NCBI RefSeq assembly: GCF_900475885.1
Contig: NZ_LS483429.1
Coordinates: 1,240,001 to 1,304,000, forward strand
DNA: 64,000 bases
From: Haemophilus aegyptius
Lineage (GTDB): Bacteria > Pseudomonadota > Gammaproteobacteria > Enterobacterales > Pasteurellaceae
Direction of reading: 5' to 3'
The translations under genes and the position numbers were made by a program. The notes under the pieces are model-generated. The model saw only the letters and a program-made list of their open reading frames with translations, searched no databases and was not told the DNA's origin. Shown here one piece after another: positions 32,214-43,881 of this stretch. Each line of letters starts with the position of its first letter. The first letter of the stretch is position 1.

Positions 32214-33023
32214 ATGAAAATTGCATTAGGCATTGAGTATAATGGACAAAATTATTATGGTTGGCAGAGACAAGAAAAAGTCCGCAGTGTACAAGAAGAA
32301 TTAGAAAAGGCACTTTCTCACATTGCAAATGAAAAAATTGAAATATTTTGTGCGGGGCGAACGGATTCTGGCGTAAGTGGAACGGGGCAGGTTGTTCATT
32401 TTGAAACCAATGCGGTTCGTCCAGAGAAGGCTTGGGCTTTTGGTACGAATGCTCATTTACCTGATGACATTGCAGTGAGTTGGGCAAAACAAGTCGATGA
32501 TGAATTTCACGCCAGATTTTCTGCAACAGCACGCCGTTACCGTTATATTCTTTATTGTAATAAATTACGCTCTGCGATTTTAGCGGGAGGAATAACCCAT
32601 TGCCATTTAGATTTAGATGCGGAAAAAATGCATCGGGCAGGGCAATGTTTACTTGGCGAACAGGATTTTTCCTCTTTCCGTGCGGCGCAATGTCAGTCTC
32701 ATACGCCTTGGCGTAATGTGCATCATTTGAATGTGTCTCGTATCGGAAAATATATTATTGTTGATATTCAGGCGAACGCTTTTGTGCATCATATGGTGCG
32801 CAATATTGTGGGAAGTTTGATTGAGGTCGGTGCTGGAAATCAGCCGATTGAATGGATGCAATGGCTGCTTGAGCAGAAAAATCGTCAGCTTGCCGCACCA
32901 ACAGCAAAACCCGATGGATTGTATTTGGTGGATGTGATTTATCCACAAAAGTTTGATATTCCTAAACGCCCAATTGGCCCTTTATTTTTAGAGGATGGTT
33001 TATTAAATCGTCCTTTGAAATAA
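32214..33023 (+). CDS. truA: tRNA pseudouridine(38-40) synthase TruA
   Basis: Makes pseudouridine 38-40 in the anticodon arm of many tRNAs. It has the catalytic aspartate in [19 protein letters not shown] (D about residue 52), RYRYILY, and the C-terminal [19 protein letters not shown]. coli has GVHGTG where this has GVSGTG. 269 residues. An uptake-signal core is just upstream of the start. Confidence 0.95.
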   Translation: MKIALGIEYNGQNYYGWQRQEKVRSVQEELEKALSHIANEKIEIFCAGRTDSGVSGTGQVVHFETNAVRPEKAWAFGTNAHLPDDIAVSWAKQVDDEFHARFSATARRYRYILYCNKLRSAILAGGITHCHLDLDAEKMHRAGQCLLGEQDFSSFRAAQCQSHTPWRNVHHLNVSRIGKYIIVDIQANAFVHHMVRNIVGSLIEVGAGNQPIEWMQWLLEQKNRQLAAPTAKPDGLYLVDVIYPQKFDIPKRPIGPLFLEDGLLNRPLK

Positions 33024-33077
33024 AGCGTAATTTCATCTTTTAAATAACCATATCTGAAAATATTCTTCATAAAAAAA

Positions 33078-33100
33078 GACCGCACTTTAAAAGTGCGGTC
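33078..33100. terminator. Inverted uptake-signal pair between truA and the YeiH-like gene
   Basis: GACCGCACTTT and AAAGTGCGGTC abut, giving a long perfect stem between convergent genes. Confidence 0.8.
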
Positions 33101-33114
33101 AATGTTAAGTGAAT

Positions 33115-34131
33115 TTATATTAATTTTGATATTCCATAGTTCACTAAAAATCCTCCAATCACTAGCCATAAATAAATCAGTATCCCTAAAATCAGAGGTT
33201 TTAGTCCTGCTTTCTTGATTGCGCTTGCTTGCGTAGTTAAGCCAAGTGCAGCCATCGCTGAAATTAATAAGAAAGAATCGATTTCAACGAATAATTTCAC
33301 GAGTTCTTTTGGTAATAAATCAAAAGAATTAAAAATGGCAACGCCAATAAAAAGTACAGCAAACCAAGGAATTGTAATTTTGTGTGACGTATTTTCTGAT
33401 ACCCCATCACTACGTGTTAATAACCAAGAAAGCATTAATAAAAATGGTGCAAGCATCATTACTCGGATCATTTTGGTAATGACGGCAGTATTCGCCACGA
33501 TAGGATTAATATTTCCCCCAATCGCATAAACTTGAGCGACTTCGTGTACGCTAGAACCAACATAAATACCGAATTGATGAGCGTTAATTAAATGTTGCGA
33601 CCAAGTGTAGAAAAATGGATAAGTAAAAATAGAAAGTGTCCCGAAAATGACCACTACGGCAATCGCCACTGAAACTTTATGAGATTCTGCTTTGGTAACA
33701 GGCTCTGCCGCCATAACCGCTGCCGCACCACAAATACTACATCCTGCCCCAGTGAGATAAACCAATTGTTTATCCATTTTTAGATAACGAATGCCCAAAA
33801 GTGCGGTAAGAAAAAAGGTTGAAATTAGCATAATGGCATCAGTGACAACAGCATTTAAGCCAACATCGGCAATATCGCCAAAAGTAAGGCGAAAACCATA
33901 CAGCACAATGCCAGTGCGAAGAATCGTGCCTTTGGCAAATAATACGCCTTTTTCCACTAGTGTTGAAAATTGCGGGTAAATAGTATTGCCGATTGCCATT
34001 CCCAGTAAGATGGCAATAATGAAGGCACTGATATGATAATGATGGGAAAAGTCGGTGCTTCCTAAATAGTTAGCAAGTATAGCGATAATCGCGATAAATA
34101 TAAGTCCGAAATAAAAGGGACGAGTGTTCAT
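33115..34131 (-). CDS. UPF0324 (YeiH-type) inner-membrane protein
   Basis: Integral membrane protein of the UPF0324 / PSE family, transporter-like but without an established substrate. 338 residues with about 10 hydrophobic segments; family motifs [36 protein letters not shown] and [12 protein letters not shown]. The ATG at 34131 is chosen because GGAAAG lies just before it; the longer frame to 34170 runs into sapF. It follows the sap genes on the same strand. Confidence 0.85.
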   Translation of the reverse strand: MNTRPFYFGLIFIAIIAILANYLGSTDFSHHYHISAFIIAILLGMAIGNTIYPQFSTLVEKGVLFAKGTILRTGIVLYGFRLTFGDIADVGLNAVVTDAIMLISTFFLTALLGIRYLKMDKQLVYLTGAGCSICGAAAVMAAEPVTKAESHKVSVAIAVVVIFGTLSIFTYPFFYTWSQHLINAHQFGIYVGSSVHEVAQVYAIGGNINPIVANTAVITKMIRVMMLAPFLLMLSWLLTRSDGVSENTSHKITIPWFAVLFIGVAIFNSFDLLPKELVKLFVEIDSFLLISAMAALGLTTQASAIKKAGLKPLILGILIYLWLVIGGFLVNYGISKLI

Positions 34132-34142
34132 TTTTTCTTTCC

Positions 34143-34952
34143 TTAGTGAGCGTTTTTGTCTTTTACCCAAGCGGTTTCATCTAAAATTTTGCCAAAATAG
34201 CTTTCGACTAAGCGACGAGTAACATCAGTTTGTGGATCAGTAAAAAGATTTTGAGGGCTGCCATATTCAATCATTTTTCCTTCATCCATTACGATAATCG
34301 TATCTGCAATATGTTTAATTACACCGAGATCTTGCCCTACATAAATATAAGAAATACCTAAACGTTGCTGCAGATCAAGGGTTAAATTTAGTAATTGAAT
34401 GCGCACCGAGGCATCTAAATTACCAATTGCATCATCTATAATAATTATTTCAGGTTCTAAAATCAGCGCACGTGCCAAAGCGACACGCTGTTTTTGGCTA
34501 ATAGAAAGATGCTTAATATTGAGATTTGTGTAATCAGGATAAAGCCCAACAAGAGAAAGGGTCTCAAAGATTTTTTCATTACGTTGTGTTTCTGTCCAAT
34601 CTGTCGCTAGGCTTAATGGTTCGTCTAATATTTGTCCAATATTTAAACGTGGATTAAATGCAGAGTTGGCATCTTGGAAAACCATACGAATATGTTTAGC
34701 TCTAGATTGGGCATCCTGATATTGTAATTCCCGATCATTAAATAAAATTCGACCAGAAGTTGGCGGAATAATGCCCGCTATCATTTTCACTAGGGTTGAT
34801 TTACCAGAGCCATTATTGCCAATGATTGCAAGTGTTTGTTTACGTTCAAGGGTAAAACTCACTTTATCCACTGCATTGAATTGATTTCGACCAAATAAAC
34901 TGGCGTGACCTTTAAAAGTTTTAGTTAAATCTTCCACTTGTAATAAGGGCAT
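34143..34952 (-). CDS. sapF: Sap peptide ABC importer, ATPase SapF
   Basis: One of two ATPases of the Sap importer, which in Haemophilus takes up antimicrobial peptides and haem. Walker [14 protein letters not shown], signature [15 protein letters not shown], Walker [16 protein letters not shown]. 269 residues. Its start overlaps the sapD stop by a base. Note the signature has SQ in place of the usual SGGQ. Confidence 0.92.
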
Positions 34953-36001
34953 TATTCATTTCCTTTGCAATTAAGTATAAAAGGGGTGGCGGTTGTTTTT
35001 TCTTTGAAATTTTTTTCTCGTAAATTAATAGGATAATGACAAGAAAATTCGTGTTGTTTTATTTTCAATCGTCTTGGTTTTTCCATACATTTTTTTTGTG
35101 CAAAAGGGCATCTTGGGCCAAGACGACAGCCAATTGGCATTTGCTCTAAAATAGGCACGGTGCCTTCTAACGTACCCAATTTAGTTTTAAACCCCAAAGG
35201 TTGAGTAAAATCGGGTACTGCATTAATTAAGGCTTGGGTATAAGGATGATGGGGACTTTCGATTAATATTTCAGTCGGGGCAGATTCGGTATTTTGCCCA
35301 CAATAAAGCACTGAAATTTGATCGCACCATTCACTAATACTTTTAATATCGTTACTCGTAAGTAAAATTGTTGTTCCCTGATTTTGGTTCATACTGGAAA
35401 GTAAACGAAAAACTTGTAGGGCAGTGGTTGATTCTAATGCATTTGTTGGTTCATCTGCGATTAATAAACGTGGCTGATTAGCGACAGCCATTGCGATCAT
35501 AACTTTTTGTCCTTCGCCTTCTGTCAGTTCGTTAGGATAGCTTGCCATAATATCACGATGATCTTTAATTCCTACGCGATGTAACAATTCAATAGCACGT
35601 CTTTTTTTCCACCCAAACCATTTCCACCATTTATTTTTAAATGTCCAATTAGGAATATTTTGGATGAGTTGTTTCCCTATTTTTCGACTTGGATCAAGGC
35701 AAGATAAGGGATTTTGGAAAATCATTGAAATTTCTTTGCCGACAATCTTACGTCGTTTATTAGGACTGAGTTTAAGTAGTTCGACATCGTGAAAACGAAA
35801 GCGATCGGCAGTAATAATCCAATTTTCTTTGATTGCATTACAAATGACTTTAGCGATTAAGCTTTTTCCTGAGCCTGATTCGCCAACTAATCCACTGATT
35901 TCCCCTTCGTTAAGGGAAAGATTGACGCCATCTACAATTTTTATACGTCCATTGGAGGTTTGAATTTCAATATTGAGGTTACAAATGTCTAAAAGTGCCA
36001 T
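34952..36001 (-). CDS. sapD: Sap peptide ABC importer, ATPase SapD
   Basis: Second ATPase of the Sap importer; in E. coli SapD also supports potassium uptake by Trk. Walker [14 protein letters not shown], signature [15 protein letters not shown], Walker [14 protein letters not shown] and a C-terminal oligopeptide-transporter extension with cysteines ([14 protein letters not shown]), a possible iron-sulfur site of this ABC subclass. 349 residues. Confidence 0.93.
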
Positions 36002-36004
36002 AGG

Positions 36005-36892
36005 CTATTCTTGATGTTGATTGATGGTTTTAGTTAAGCCATTGCTAAAAATAATGCTTAATAAAATAGTAAAAATAATTGCAAAGCCAGGGAGTAATAC
36101 CGTCCAAGGTGCAAGATAGAGTAGTTCCAAAGAGTCTTTTATCATTGCGCCCCATTCTGGGGTTGGTCGTTGTGCGCCAAGGGAAATAAAACTTAACGCG
36201 CTAATATCCAACACGGCTATCACAAAAGCACGAGCCACTTCTTGAATATAAATAACAGTAATATTCGGTAAAATAGTGCTTTTCAATAATTCCCAGTTAG
36301 AAATGCCTTCAAGTTTTAACATCAGCACATAATCTTTTTTCAATTCTTGTTGAATGGCTTGATAAATTGCATGGATGAAATACGGCAATATCGCTAAGAG
36401 TGTTGCGAACATTGCATTCCATAAACTTGGTTCCATTAATGTTGAAATAACAACGGCAATTAATAGAATAGGTAACGATAAAAACGCATCAAAAATATGC
36501 CCGACAAAACGAGCTTTAATACCTTTCAGTAGTCCTGCAATAATTCCTAGTGCGCCGCCTATTATTGCCACTGAAAAGACAACCAGTAAAGCAGAACCTA
36601 AGGTATAACGAGTACCCATAATTAAACGACTTAATATGTCGCGACCTAAATCATCAGTACCAAAGAAAAAAGCAATTTTTCCTCTATCTACCCAAGATGG
36701 AGGCATTAATTCTTGCCCAATAAATTGTCGATTATCAGCATAAGGTGCAAGATAACTAGCAAAAAGTGCGGTAAAAATTAATGCGATTAATAAATAAAAG
36801 CTAAAAAGTGCGATGGTATTTTGACGAAAGCGTAACCAAATTTGAAAGATTGAGGTGCTTTCGCGGAATTCATCAGGTTCTTTATCTTGCAT
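36005..36892 (-). CDS. sapC: Sap peptide ABC importer, permease SapC
   Basis: Inner-membrane permease with about 6 hydrophobic segments; ends of the DppC/SapC family (FGTDDLGRDILSRLIMGTRYTLG at about 96-118; EWGAMIKDSLELL). The ATG at 36892 is chosen because MQDKEPDEF follows and the longer frame to 36952 lies inside sapB. Overlaps the 3' end of sapB by 11 bases, so translation is coupled. 295 residues. Confidence 0.92.
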   Translation of the reverse strand: MQDKEPDEFRESTSIFQIWLRFRQNTIALFSFYLLIALIFTALFASYLAPYADNRQFIGQELMPPSWVDRGKIAFFFGTDDLGRDILSRLIMGTRYTLGSALLVVFSVAIIGGALGIIAGLLKGIKARFVGHIFDAFLSLPILLIAVVISTLMEPSLWNAMFATLLAILPYFIHAIYQAIQQELKKDYVLMLKLEGISNWELLKSTILPNITVIYIQEVARAFVIAVLDISALSFISLGAQRPTPEWGAMIKDSLELLYLAPWTVLLPGFAIIFTILLSIIFSNGLTKTINQHQE

Positions 36893-37847
36893 ACCAACCT
36901 TTCTTTTTAAATGGATCGAGTATAAAAGTGAATATTTTAGTGAATGTATCAATCAAAATAATACATACACCAATAACAATTACACCTGCGGCAATGCTGT
37001 TGTAATCTTGTTCATTTACGGCATTAATTAACCAACGACCAATGCCAGGCCAACCTAAAGCCGTTTCTACCAACATACATTGCGTTAATACTAATGTGAA
37101 TACACGTGGTACTTGTGGAACAAGCAGGGGAAAAGTATTACGAAATACATATTGATGGAGAATTTTCCATTTTGACCAACCCCGTGTTGTCGCTACTTTA
37201 GAAAAATTTTGATTCAAAATATATTCTGCTCGTTGATGAATAATGCGGATAATTTCCATTGTTGGCAAAATACACAATACCAATGTTGGTAAGGCTAAAT
37301 GTTGCAATATATTTTGTACGATTTTTGTACGATAAGGTACTTCCAGAAACCACATATCAATAACAGGAAATCCCGTAATGGGTTTAATTTCGTAAAGCAA
37401 ATTATATTGTCCAATAGCGGCAATTTCCCAATGTGAGAGCGCGGCAACATACAGTAAAATGGGGGCTAACCAAAATATTGGAATAGATAGCCCTACATAA
37501 GATAGGATTTGTAAACTTTTTGCAAAAACTTGTTCAGAATTGACCGCACTTATAATGCCAAGTGGCAAACCAAAAATAAATGCCAAAAACAATGTAATGA
37601 AACAAAGTTCCAATGTGGGAGGAAGAACCGTAAGAATAAGGTTCATTAATGATTTTCCACCGTTATAGGTAATGCCAAAATCACCTTGTAACAAGGTGCC
37701 TAAATAATGGAAATAGCCGATATAAATGTTTTGTGTAACAAGATTCGCATTAAGAGGATCGCGCAATAAAATGACAAAGCCTAATAGCGATAATACGAGT
37801 AATAATAATGCCACCCACAGAATATGGCGAAGAACCGACCATAACAT
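36882..37847 (-). CDS. sapB: Sap peptide ABC importer, permease SapB
   Basis: Inner-membrane permease of the DppB type; GDFGITYNGGKS and the cytoplasmic coupling EAA-type region (VATTRGWSKWKILHQYVFRNTFPLLVP, in part) are visible, and about six membrane segments. 321 residues. The start overlaps the sapA stop by a base. Confidence 0.93.
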   Translation of the reverse strand: MLWSVLRHILWVALLLLVLSLLGFVILLRDPLNANLVTQNIYIGYFHYLGTLLQGDFGITYNGGKSLMNLILTVLPPTLELCFITLFLAFIFGLPLGIISAVNSEQVFAKSLQILSYVGLSIPIFWLAPILLYVAALSHWEIAAIGQYNLLYEIKPITGFPVIDMWFLEVPYRTKIVQNILQHLALPTLVLCILPTMEIIRIIHQRAEYILNQNFSKVATTRGWSKWKILHQYVFRNTFPLLVPQVPRVFTLVLTQCMLVETALGWPGIGRWLINAVNEQDYNSIAAGVIVIGVCIILIDTFTKIFTFILDPFKKKGWYAR

Positions 37848-39541
37848 TAGTGTTTCTCCTGAATAAAATATAAAGTGGAAAAATCTAAGCTACCAAAAGG
37901 CGTCATTTTTACTCCTTTCACACGACTATTTGCGACTAAAATTCGTTTTACATTGGCAATAGGAATAATGGGTAATTCACGTAAAACGAGTTCTTGGGCT
38001 TCATTATAGGCTTTTGCACGTGAACTTAAATGTGAGGTGGTAATGGCACGATCCATAAATTGATCAAATTCTTCATTACACCAATTAGATAAATTAGTGA
38101 GTTCATTTTTTGTTCCACAGCTTAAAATTGGACGCATAAAACCATCAGGATCAAGATTACCAGCTAACCAACCAGATAGAATCAAATCATAATTTTCCGA
38201 TTGATTGCGTAATTGTGAAGTTAAAAATGGACGAGTTACGGCACGCACTTTAACTTTCACACCCGCTTGAGCTAAATCCCATTTTATCATTTCAGCTATT
38301 TTAAAAGGTGCAGGATTATAGACTTGTTCTTCATTAATTACCCATAAATTTAACAAAAGGTTTTTATCTGCTAATTTATTTTTGGCGATTTTGGGATTGT
38401 AATCAAACTCAAATTCTGGCGTATTGACACTTGAAGCCCAAGATACTTCAGGAATAATGTTATTAGCAACAGTTGCTGTGTTATGGTAAATGCTATGAAT
38501 GATTCGAGCTCGGTTTAAACTTTGTGAAATAGCGGCGCGGATTTCGTGATCTCGCATTAATGGCTTATCAAAATTAAACGCTAAATAGGCTAAATTCATA
38601 CCATCAGTAGATTGCATATAATAATGTTTGTCATCATTTTTTAATAAGCCAATTTGGCTTACTTCAGGATAAGAGGCGATTTGACATTCATTATTGAAAA
38701 ATTTGACTAAACGTCCGCTGCGATCAGTAGAAAGATCCACAATAATATGTTCTATCTTGGCTTCTTTTTTCCAATAGTTTTCGTTACGCACTAAGCGAAC
38801 ATATTGGTTATATACATAATCTTTTACTTGATAAGGCCCTGTTCCTACTGGGTGGGTATCTAATTGAGTAAGGTTGTCATCTGCGCTTAATTGATAGGCA
38901 TATTCTTGTGAAAAAATAATGGCATACTGGCTGGCAAGATGAGACAAGATGGAGGAATCTGGTGCAAATAATTCAATTTTTACTTGATAAGGCGAAAGTG
39001 CAGTCACAGATTTGATTTTTTCGTTAAGTTTAATGCTATCAAAATAAGGAAAACGCACTTTTCTTGCTTGTTCGTGAAACACTCTATATTGTGGATTACT
39101 ATAGGTAACATTCGTCTCTGCTAAGGTTGGTAAATAAGTATTATGCCCTAATACACGATTAATCGAAAATACTACGTCTTCAGCGTTAAAATCACGTGTT
39201 GGGGTAAACCAAGGGGTTTGGTGAAATTTTACGCCGTGACGTAAATTTAATAAAATTTCTTTACCATCAGCTGAAATGGAATAAGATTGTGCTAGCATTG
39301 GTGTTAATGTTGCACTGTGATTTTTTATATCAAATAATTTGTTATAAATTTGTTCCGTGACCACATTCATACTGGTTCCTGCATCTGCTGTTTGCGGATT
39401 AAATGAAAAACCTGAAGCGTGGGTGCAATAAGTTAAGCCATTTTCAGTTAAAAATGTTGGAACACTTGGCGCAGCCTGTAATTCTACACTTTGGATTATA
39501 CAGAGCAGAAAAGATAAAAATCTCAGATTTAGACGTAACAT
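37847..39541 (-). CDS. sapA: Sap importer, periplasmic peptide/haem-binding protein SapA
   Basis: Binds antimicrobial peptides and haem in the periplasm and delivers them to SapBC. Signal peptide about residues 1-23 (RFLSFLLCIIQSVELQAAP), then a two-lobed solute-binding fold of the DppA/OppA type (LAQSYSISADGKEILLNLR; GTGPYQVKDYVYNQY; LNLRHGVKFH). 564 residues. First gene of sapABCDF. Confidence 0.93.
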   Translation of the reverse strand: MLRLNLRFLSFLLCIIQSVELQAAPSVPTFLTENGLTYCTHASGFSFNPQTADAGTSMNVVTEQIYNKLFDIKNHSATLTPMLAQSYSISADGKEILLNLRHGVKFHQTPWFTPTRDFNAEDVVFSINRVLGHNTYLPTLAETNVTYSNPQYRVFHEQARKVRFPYFDSIKLNEKIKSVTALSPYQVKIELFAPDSSILSHLASQYAIIFSQEYAYQLSADDNLTQLDTHPVGTGPYQVKDYVYNQYVRLVRNENYWKKEAKIEHIIVDLSTDRSGRLVKFFNNECQIASYPEVSQIGLLKNDDKHYYMQSTDGMNLAYLAFNFDKPLMRDHEIRAAISQSLNRARIIHSIYHNTATVANNIIPEVSWASSVNTPEFEFDYNPKIAKNKLADKNLLLNLWVINEEQVYNPAPFKIAEMIKWDLAQAGVKVKVRAVTRPFLTSQLRNQSENYDLILSGWLAGNLDPDGFMRPILSCGTKNELTNLSNWCNEEFDQFMDRAITTSHLSSRAKAYNEAQELVLRELPIIPIANVKRILVANSRVKGVKMTPFGSLDFSTLYFIQEKH

Positions 39542-39610
39542 AACAAATGCATTGTGATAAATTATGTGTCAAATTGTAAGGCATATTAGTAAAAATGGCT
39601 AGGATATTGA

Positions 39611-41023
39611 ATGTTTAATCGGGTTCAAAAGGAAATCAATCAAATTATTAATCGTGGTTTTGACCGCACTTTGCGTTTAGCGGTAACAGGGTTAAGTCGG
39701 AGTGGAAAAACGGCGTTTATTACAAGTTTAATCAATCAACTTCTCTCCATTAATCAACATTCATCACAGCATTTGCCCTTGTTTGAAGCAGCTAGAAATG
39801 GTGCGATCTTGGCAGTCAAACGAGTATCCCAACAAGATCTCAGCGTGCCACGTTTTGATTATGAAAGTAATTTAAATGATTTGTCACAAAATCCGCCTCA
39901 ATGGTTTCAATCTACTCGTGGCGTGAGTGAAACGCGTTTAGCAATTCGTTTTCAACGTCAATCTGGCTTGCTACGCCATTTGAAAGAACGAGGCACGCTT
40001 TATCTAGATATTTTTGATTATCCAGGGGAATGGTTGCTCGATTTGCCGTTGTTAAATTTAGATTTTCAACAATGGTCACAAGAGCAAATCAAGGTCACAA
40101 CTGGCGTTCGTGCAGAATTGGCGCAGAATTGGCTTTCCATGTTGCAGAATTTGGATTTAAGTGCGGTCGCAAATGAAGATGTTTTAGCCAAGATTGCGAA
40201 AAGTTATACGGATTATTTACACCAATGTAAGTCGCAAGGCATGCAATTTATTCAGCCTGGGCGATTTGTATTGCCAAGTGATTTAGAGGGTGCGCCCGCA
40301 TTACAATTTTTTCCATTAATTCATCTTTCGGAAGAACATTGGCAAACCTTGAAAAAAACAGCCAAATCGAATAGCTATTTTGTCGTGCTGACAAAACGTT
40401 ATAATTATTATCGCAATAAAATTGTGAAAGGTTTTTACGAAAATTATTTTTCTACCTTTGATCGTCAAGTTATTTTGGCGGATTGTTTAACGCCTTTAAA
40501 TCACAGTCAGCAAGCCTTTTTAGATATGCAAATGGGCTTAAATCAGTTATTTAATAATTTCCATTATGGCAGCAGAAATTTTCTTCATCGTTTGTTTTCT
40601 GCGCAAATTGATCGATTAATGTTTGTTGCGACCAAGGCGGATCATATTACTCGTGATCAAATTCCTAATTTAGTGAGTTTAATGTGCCAAATTGTGCAAG
40701 AGGGCGGTCGCCATGTAGAATTTGAAGGAATTGATACGGAATATACCGCCATTGCGGCTGTTCGTACCACAAAGCAAGTGATTGTGAATCAGCAAGGAAA
40801 AGAAATTAAAGCAATTCAAGGGGTTCGTTCTATTGATAAACAGCTGATTACACTTTATCCAGGAACCGTGCCGAGTAAATTACCCAGAACAGAATTTTGG
40901 CAAAAACAACCGCACTGTGATTTTGATAGTTTTGAACCTCAGCCTTTAGAACAAGGGGAGAGCATTCCTCATTTGAGAATGGATGCGGTTTTACAATTTT
41001 TATTAAGTGATCGATTTGAATAA
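39611..41023 (+). CDS. ycjX: YcjX-family P-loop GTPase-like protein (DUF463)
   Basis: Stress-linked nucleotide-binding protein of unknown role; it sits in the psp region in E. coli. Walker A GLSRSGKTAFITSLIN (residues 27-42), FDYPGEWLLDLPLL (switch region), and VATKADHITRDQIPNL, a G4-like NKxD variant (TKAD). 470 residues. Divergent from the sap operon. It is followed by a strong inverted uptake-signal terminator; no ycjF or tyrR follows, unlike in enterobacteria. Confidence 0.85.
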   Translation: MFNRVQKEINQIINRGFDRTLRLAVTGLSRSGKTAFITSLINQLLSINQHSSQHLPLFEAARNGAILAVKRVSQQDLSVPRFDYESNLNDLSQNPPQWFQSTRGVSETRLAIRFQRQSGLLRHLKERGTLYLDIFDYPGEWLLDLPLLNLDFQQWSQEQIKVTTGVRAELAQNWLSMLQNLDLSAVANEDVLAKIAKSYTDYLHQCKSQGMQFIQPGRFVLPSDLEGAPALQFFPLIHLSEEHWQTLKKTAKSNSYFVVLTKRYNYYRNKIVKGFYENYFSTFDRQVILADCLTPLNHSQQAFLDMQMGLNQLFNNFHYGSRNFLHRLFSAQIDRLMFVATKADHITRDQIPNLVSLMCQIVQEGGRHVEFEGIDTEYTAIAAVRTTKQVIVNQQGKEIKAIQGVRSIDKQLITLYPGTVPSKLPRTEFWQKQPHCDFDSFEPQPLEQGESIPHLRMDAVLQFLLSDRFE

Positions 41024-41053
41024 AAAAGTGCGGAAAATTTTCCGCACTTTTTT
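41022..41053. terminator. Inverted uptake-signal pair between ycjX and ppc
   Basis: AAAAAAGTGCGGAAAA and TTTTCCGCACTTTTTT form a perfect 16-base stem with T runs on both strands. Confidence 0.85.
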
Positions 41054-41060
41054 CATCTTT

Positions 41061-43700
41061 CTAGCCCGTATTGCGCATCCCAGCCGCGATACCTGTGATG
41101 GTAATCATCAATGCTTGTTCCACATCGGGATTGACTTGCTCTGGATTTTCACGGAAACGGTGAAGCAATTCCACTTGCAGTAGATTGAGTGGATCCGTGT
41201 AGATATTACGCAATGCAATTGAATCTGCAATCCAAGGTAAATCAGACATCAATTCACTTTGGTGAGAAAGTGAAAGCACAGTTTGAATATCATCTTCAAG
41301 TTGCTTACGTAAATTTTCGCCTAAATACCAAAGCTCTTTTTTCACTAATCGTTGATCATATTGTTGGGAAAGCCAAGTATCCGATTTACTAAAGACCATT
41401 TCCAACATTCCGATTCGCGTTGAAAAGAACGGCCAGTTTTCGCACATTTTATGAATAATATCGCATTTGCCTTGTTCAATAACTTGACGAATAGCTGCAC
41501 CAGCCCCTAACCAAGCTGGCAGCATTAAACGGTTTTGCATCCAGGCAAAAATCCACGGGATCGCACGTAAACTTTCCACACCGCCATTTGGATTGCGTTT
41601 TGCAGGGCGAGAGCCAAGCGGCAATTTGGAGAGTTCCTGTTCTGGCGTCGCACTGCGGAAATAAGGCACAAAATCTTTATCGGCACGCACCACACCACGA
41701 TAAATATCGCAAGAAATCGTGGAAAGCTCGTCCATTATAGTACGCCATTCTGGTTTCGGTTCTGGTGGCGGTAAAAGATTTGCTTCTAAAATGGCGCTGG
41801 CGTAAAGATCAAAGGTTTCTACTGCTACTGCGGGTAAACCCAGTTTGAAACGAATCATTTCGCCTTGTTCTGTTACACGTAAACCATTTTTTAAGGAACG
41901 AGGTGGCTGAGAAAGTAATGCCGCATGTGCTGGCGCACCGCCACGACCAATTGTGCCACCACGTCCGTGGAATAAAGTGAGTTCAATGCCAAGTTTTTCT
42001 GTTAAATTCACTAAGGCTTCTTGTGCACGGTATTGCGCCCAAGAGGCTGCCATCATTCCCGCATCTTTTGCCGAATCTGAATAGCCAATCATTACCATTT
42101 GACGATTATTAATGACGCCACGATACCAACCCACATTGAAAAGTTGAGTCATCACTTTTTCGGCTGCATCTAAATCCTCTAAGGTTTCAAATAATGGCAC
42201 AACAGGAATATGATATGGTACGCCTGATTCTTTTAAGAGTAAATGAACGGCTAAAACATCAGAGGCACTGCGCGCCATTGAAATAACATAACAAGCTATT
42301 ACACCTTGTTTTTGTTGAGCAATGACTTTACAAGTATCTAAAATTTCTTTGGTTTCAGGCGATGGCGTCCAGTTTTGCGGAATTAATGGGCGACGTGAGC
42401 TTAATTCACGAATTAAGAAAGCCTGTTTATCGTCTTCCATCCATTGAGCGTAATCGCCCAAACCAATATAGCGGGTAATTTCAGCAATGGCATCGGTGTG
42501 ACGAGTGCTTTCTTGGCGAATATCCATTTGAGAAAGAGTCACGCCAAAACAACTAATACGGTGCAAAATATTCAACAATGAACCATTCGCAATAATGCGC
42601 ATACCGCATTGAATTAAAGATTGATAACAATCGTAAAGCGGCTCCCACAGTTGATTATCTTCCAAAATAATCTCGCTTTCGGAGACTCTTGGTGTGCGAT
42701 TAGATAAGTGATCATCAAAATAAGCTAATGTTGCTGTAAGTTGATTGCGTAAATTTTTTACTACGAAACGATAGGGTTCTAAATGTTCGCCGTATTTATC
42801 ACGAAATTCATCGCTACATTTCATCATTGAAAGTTCATCGGCTAATTTGCTGATGTCTTGTAAGAATAAATCCGCCGCTTTCCAGCGGGCAAAATAAAGT
42901 ACTTTTTTGGTAATTTGTGCGGTAACAAATGGATTTCCATCACGGTCGCCGCCCATCCAAGAGGAAATACGCACAGGTTTTAATCCTACCGGCAAATCGT
43001 AACCTAAAAATTCACGGGCGGTTTCGTTGAGTTGGCGTAAAAACTCTGGCACAGCTTGCCACAAACTGTTTTCTAACATCGCAAAGCCCCATTTAGCCTC
43101 ATCAAATGGCGTTGGGCGAACAGTACGAATTTCGTTGGTATGCCATGCTTCAGCGATTAAACGAAGTAATAGACGCTCAATAATATTGCGTTCTTTTTCA
43201 GTTAAATCATGATGTTCTAGCTTGCTTAAACATTTATTGATTTCAATGTGTTTATGAATTAATGAACGACGTGTTGTTTCTGTTGGATGTGCGGTTAGAA
43301 CAAGCTCAATTAATAATTTTTCGACGGTTTTATGCACGTCTTCCACTGAGGCATTTTGTTCTTTTAAGCGTTTGAAAAGTTCGCTTAAGGATTGAGAAGA
43401 ACTTTGTGCAAGAGAATGTTCACGGGAAATTGTTTGATATTGTTCAGCTATGTTAGTGAGGTTTAAAAATTGGCTGAAAGCACGTGCGACAGGAATAATA
43501 TTTTCATTAGAAATACTACCTAGCGTATCGAGCAATGCTTGTCTTGCTTTATCATCGCCAGCACGAGAATTACGAGAAAGTTTACGAATGTTTTCGATTA
43601 ACTCAAGAATATCCTCGCCCTGTGCATCATTGATGGTTTCTCCGAGAAAACGCCCTAACATACTAATGTTATTGCGTAGAGTGCGGTACTCTTGTGTCAT
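41061..43700 (-). CDS. ppc: Phosphoenolpyruvate carboxylase
   Basis: Refills oxaloacetate from phosphoenolpyruvate and bicarbonate. Catalytic histidine in [15 protein letters not shown] (about residue 136), [18 protein letters not shown] (second active site), and the C-terminal ..[10 protein letters not shown] end typical of the family. 879 residues, as E. coli (883). Confidence 0.97.
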   Translation of the reverse strand: MTQEYRTLRNNISMLGRFLGETINDAQGEDILELIENIRKLSRNSRAGDDKARQALLDTLGSISNENIIPVARAFSQFLNLTNIAEQYQTISREHSLAQSSSQSLSELFKRLKEQNASVEDVHKTVEKLLIELVLTAHPTETTRRSLIHKHIEINKCLSKLEHHDLTEKERNIIERLLLRLIAEAWHTNEIRTVRPTPFDEAKWGFAMLENSLWQAVPEFLRQLNETAREFLGYDLPVGLKPVRISSWMGGDRDGNPFVTAQITKKVLYFARWKAADLFLQDISKLADELSMMKCSDEFRDKYGEHLEPYRFVVKNLRNQLTATLAYFDDHLSNRTPRVSESEIILEDNQLWEPLYDCYQSLIQCGMRIIANGSLLNILHRISCFGVTLSQMDIRQESTRHTDAIAEITRYIGLGDYAQWMEDDKQAFLIRELSSRRPLIPQNWTPSPETKEILDTCKVIAQQKQGVIACYVISMARSASDVLAVHLLLKESGVPYHIPVVPLFETLEDLDAAEKVMTQLFNVGWYRGVINNRQMVMIGYSDSAKDAGMMAASWAQYRAQEALVNLTEKLGIELTLFHGRGGTIGRGGAPAHAALLSQPPRSLKNGLRVTEQGEMIRFKLGLPAVAVETFDLYASAILEANLLPPPEPKPEWRTIMDELSTISCDIYRGVVRADKDFVPYFRSATPEQELSKLPLGSRPAKRNPNGGVESLRAIPWIFAWMQNRLMLPAWLGAGAAIRQVIEQGKCDIIHKMCENWPFFSTRIGMLEMVFSKSDTWLSQQYDQRLVKKELWYLGENLRKQLEDDIQTVLSLSHQSELMSDLPWIADSIALRNIYTDPLNLLQVELLHRFRENPEQVNPDVEQALMITITGIAAGMRNTG

Positions 43701-43831
43701 AGGAACTCCTAAAAGTAAAAATAAAATTTGTCAGTTGGCGATAGATATAACTAAAAATAGGGTGGAGGGCAAATGCTATTCAGAGAAATTTTGAAAATAA
43801 TCAAGAAAAGCTAAAAAATAGCTAAAAAAGA

Positions 43832-43866
43832 GCCGCACTTTTTAGGGATTGTTTAAAAAGTGCGGT
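43832..43866 (-). terminator. Terminator after purR (uptake-signal pair)
   Basis: GCCGCACTTTTTA and TAAAAAGTGCGGT face each other between purR and the ppc promoter region; a T run follows on the minus strand. Confidence 0.7.
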
Positions 43867-43881
43867 TTATTTTTGCTAAGT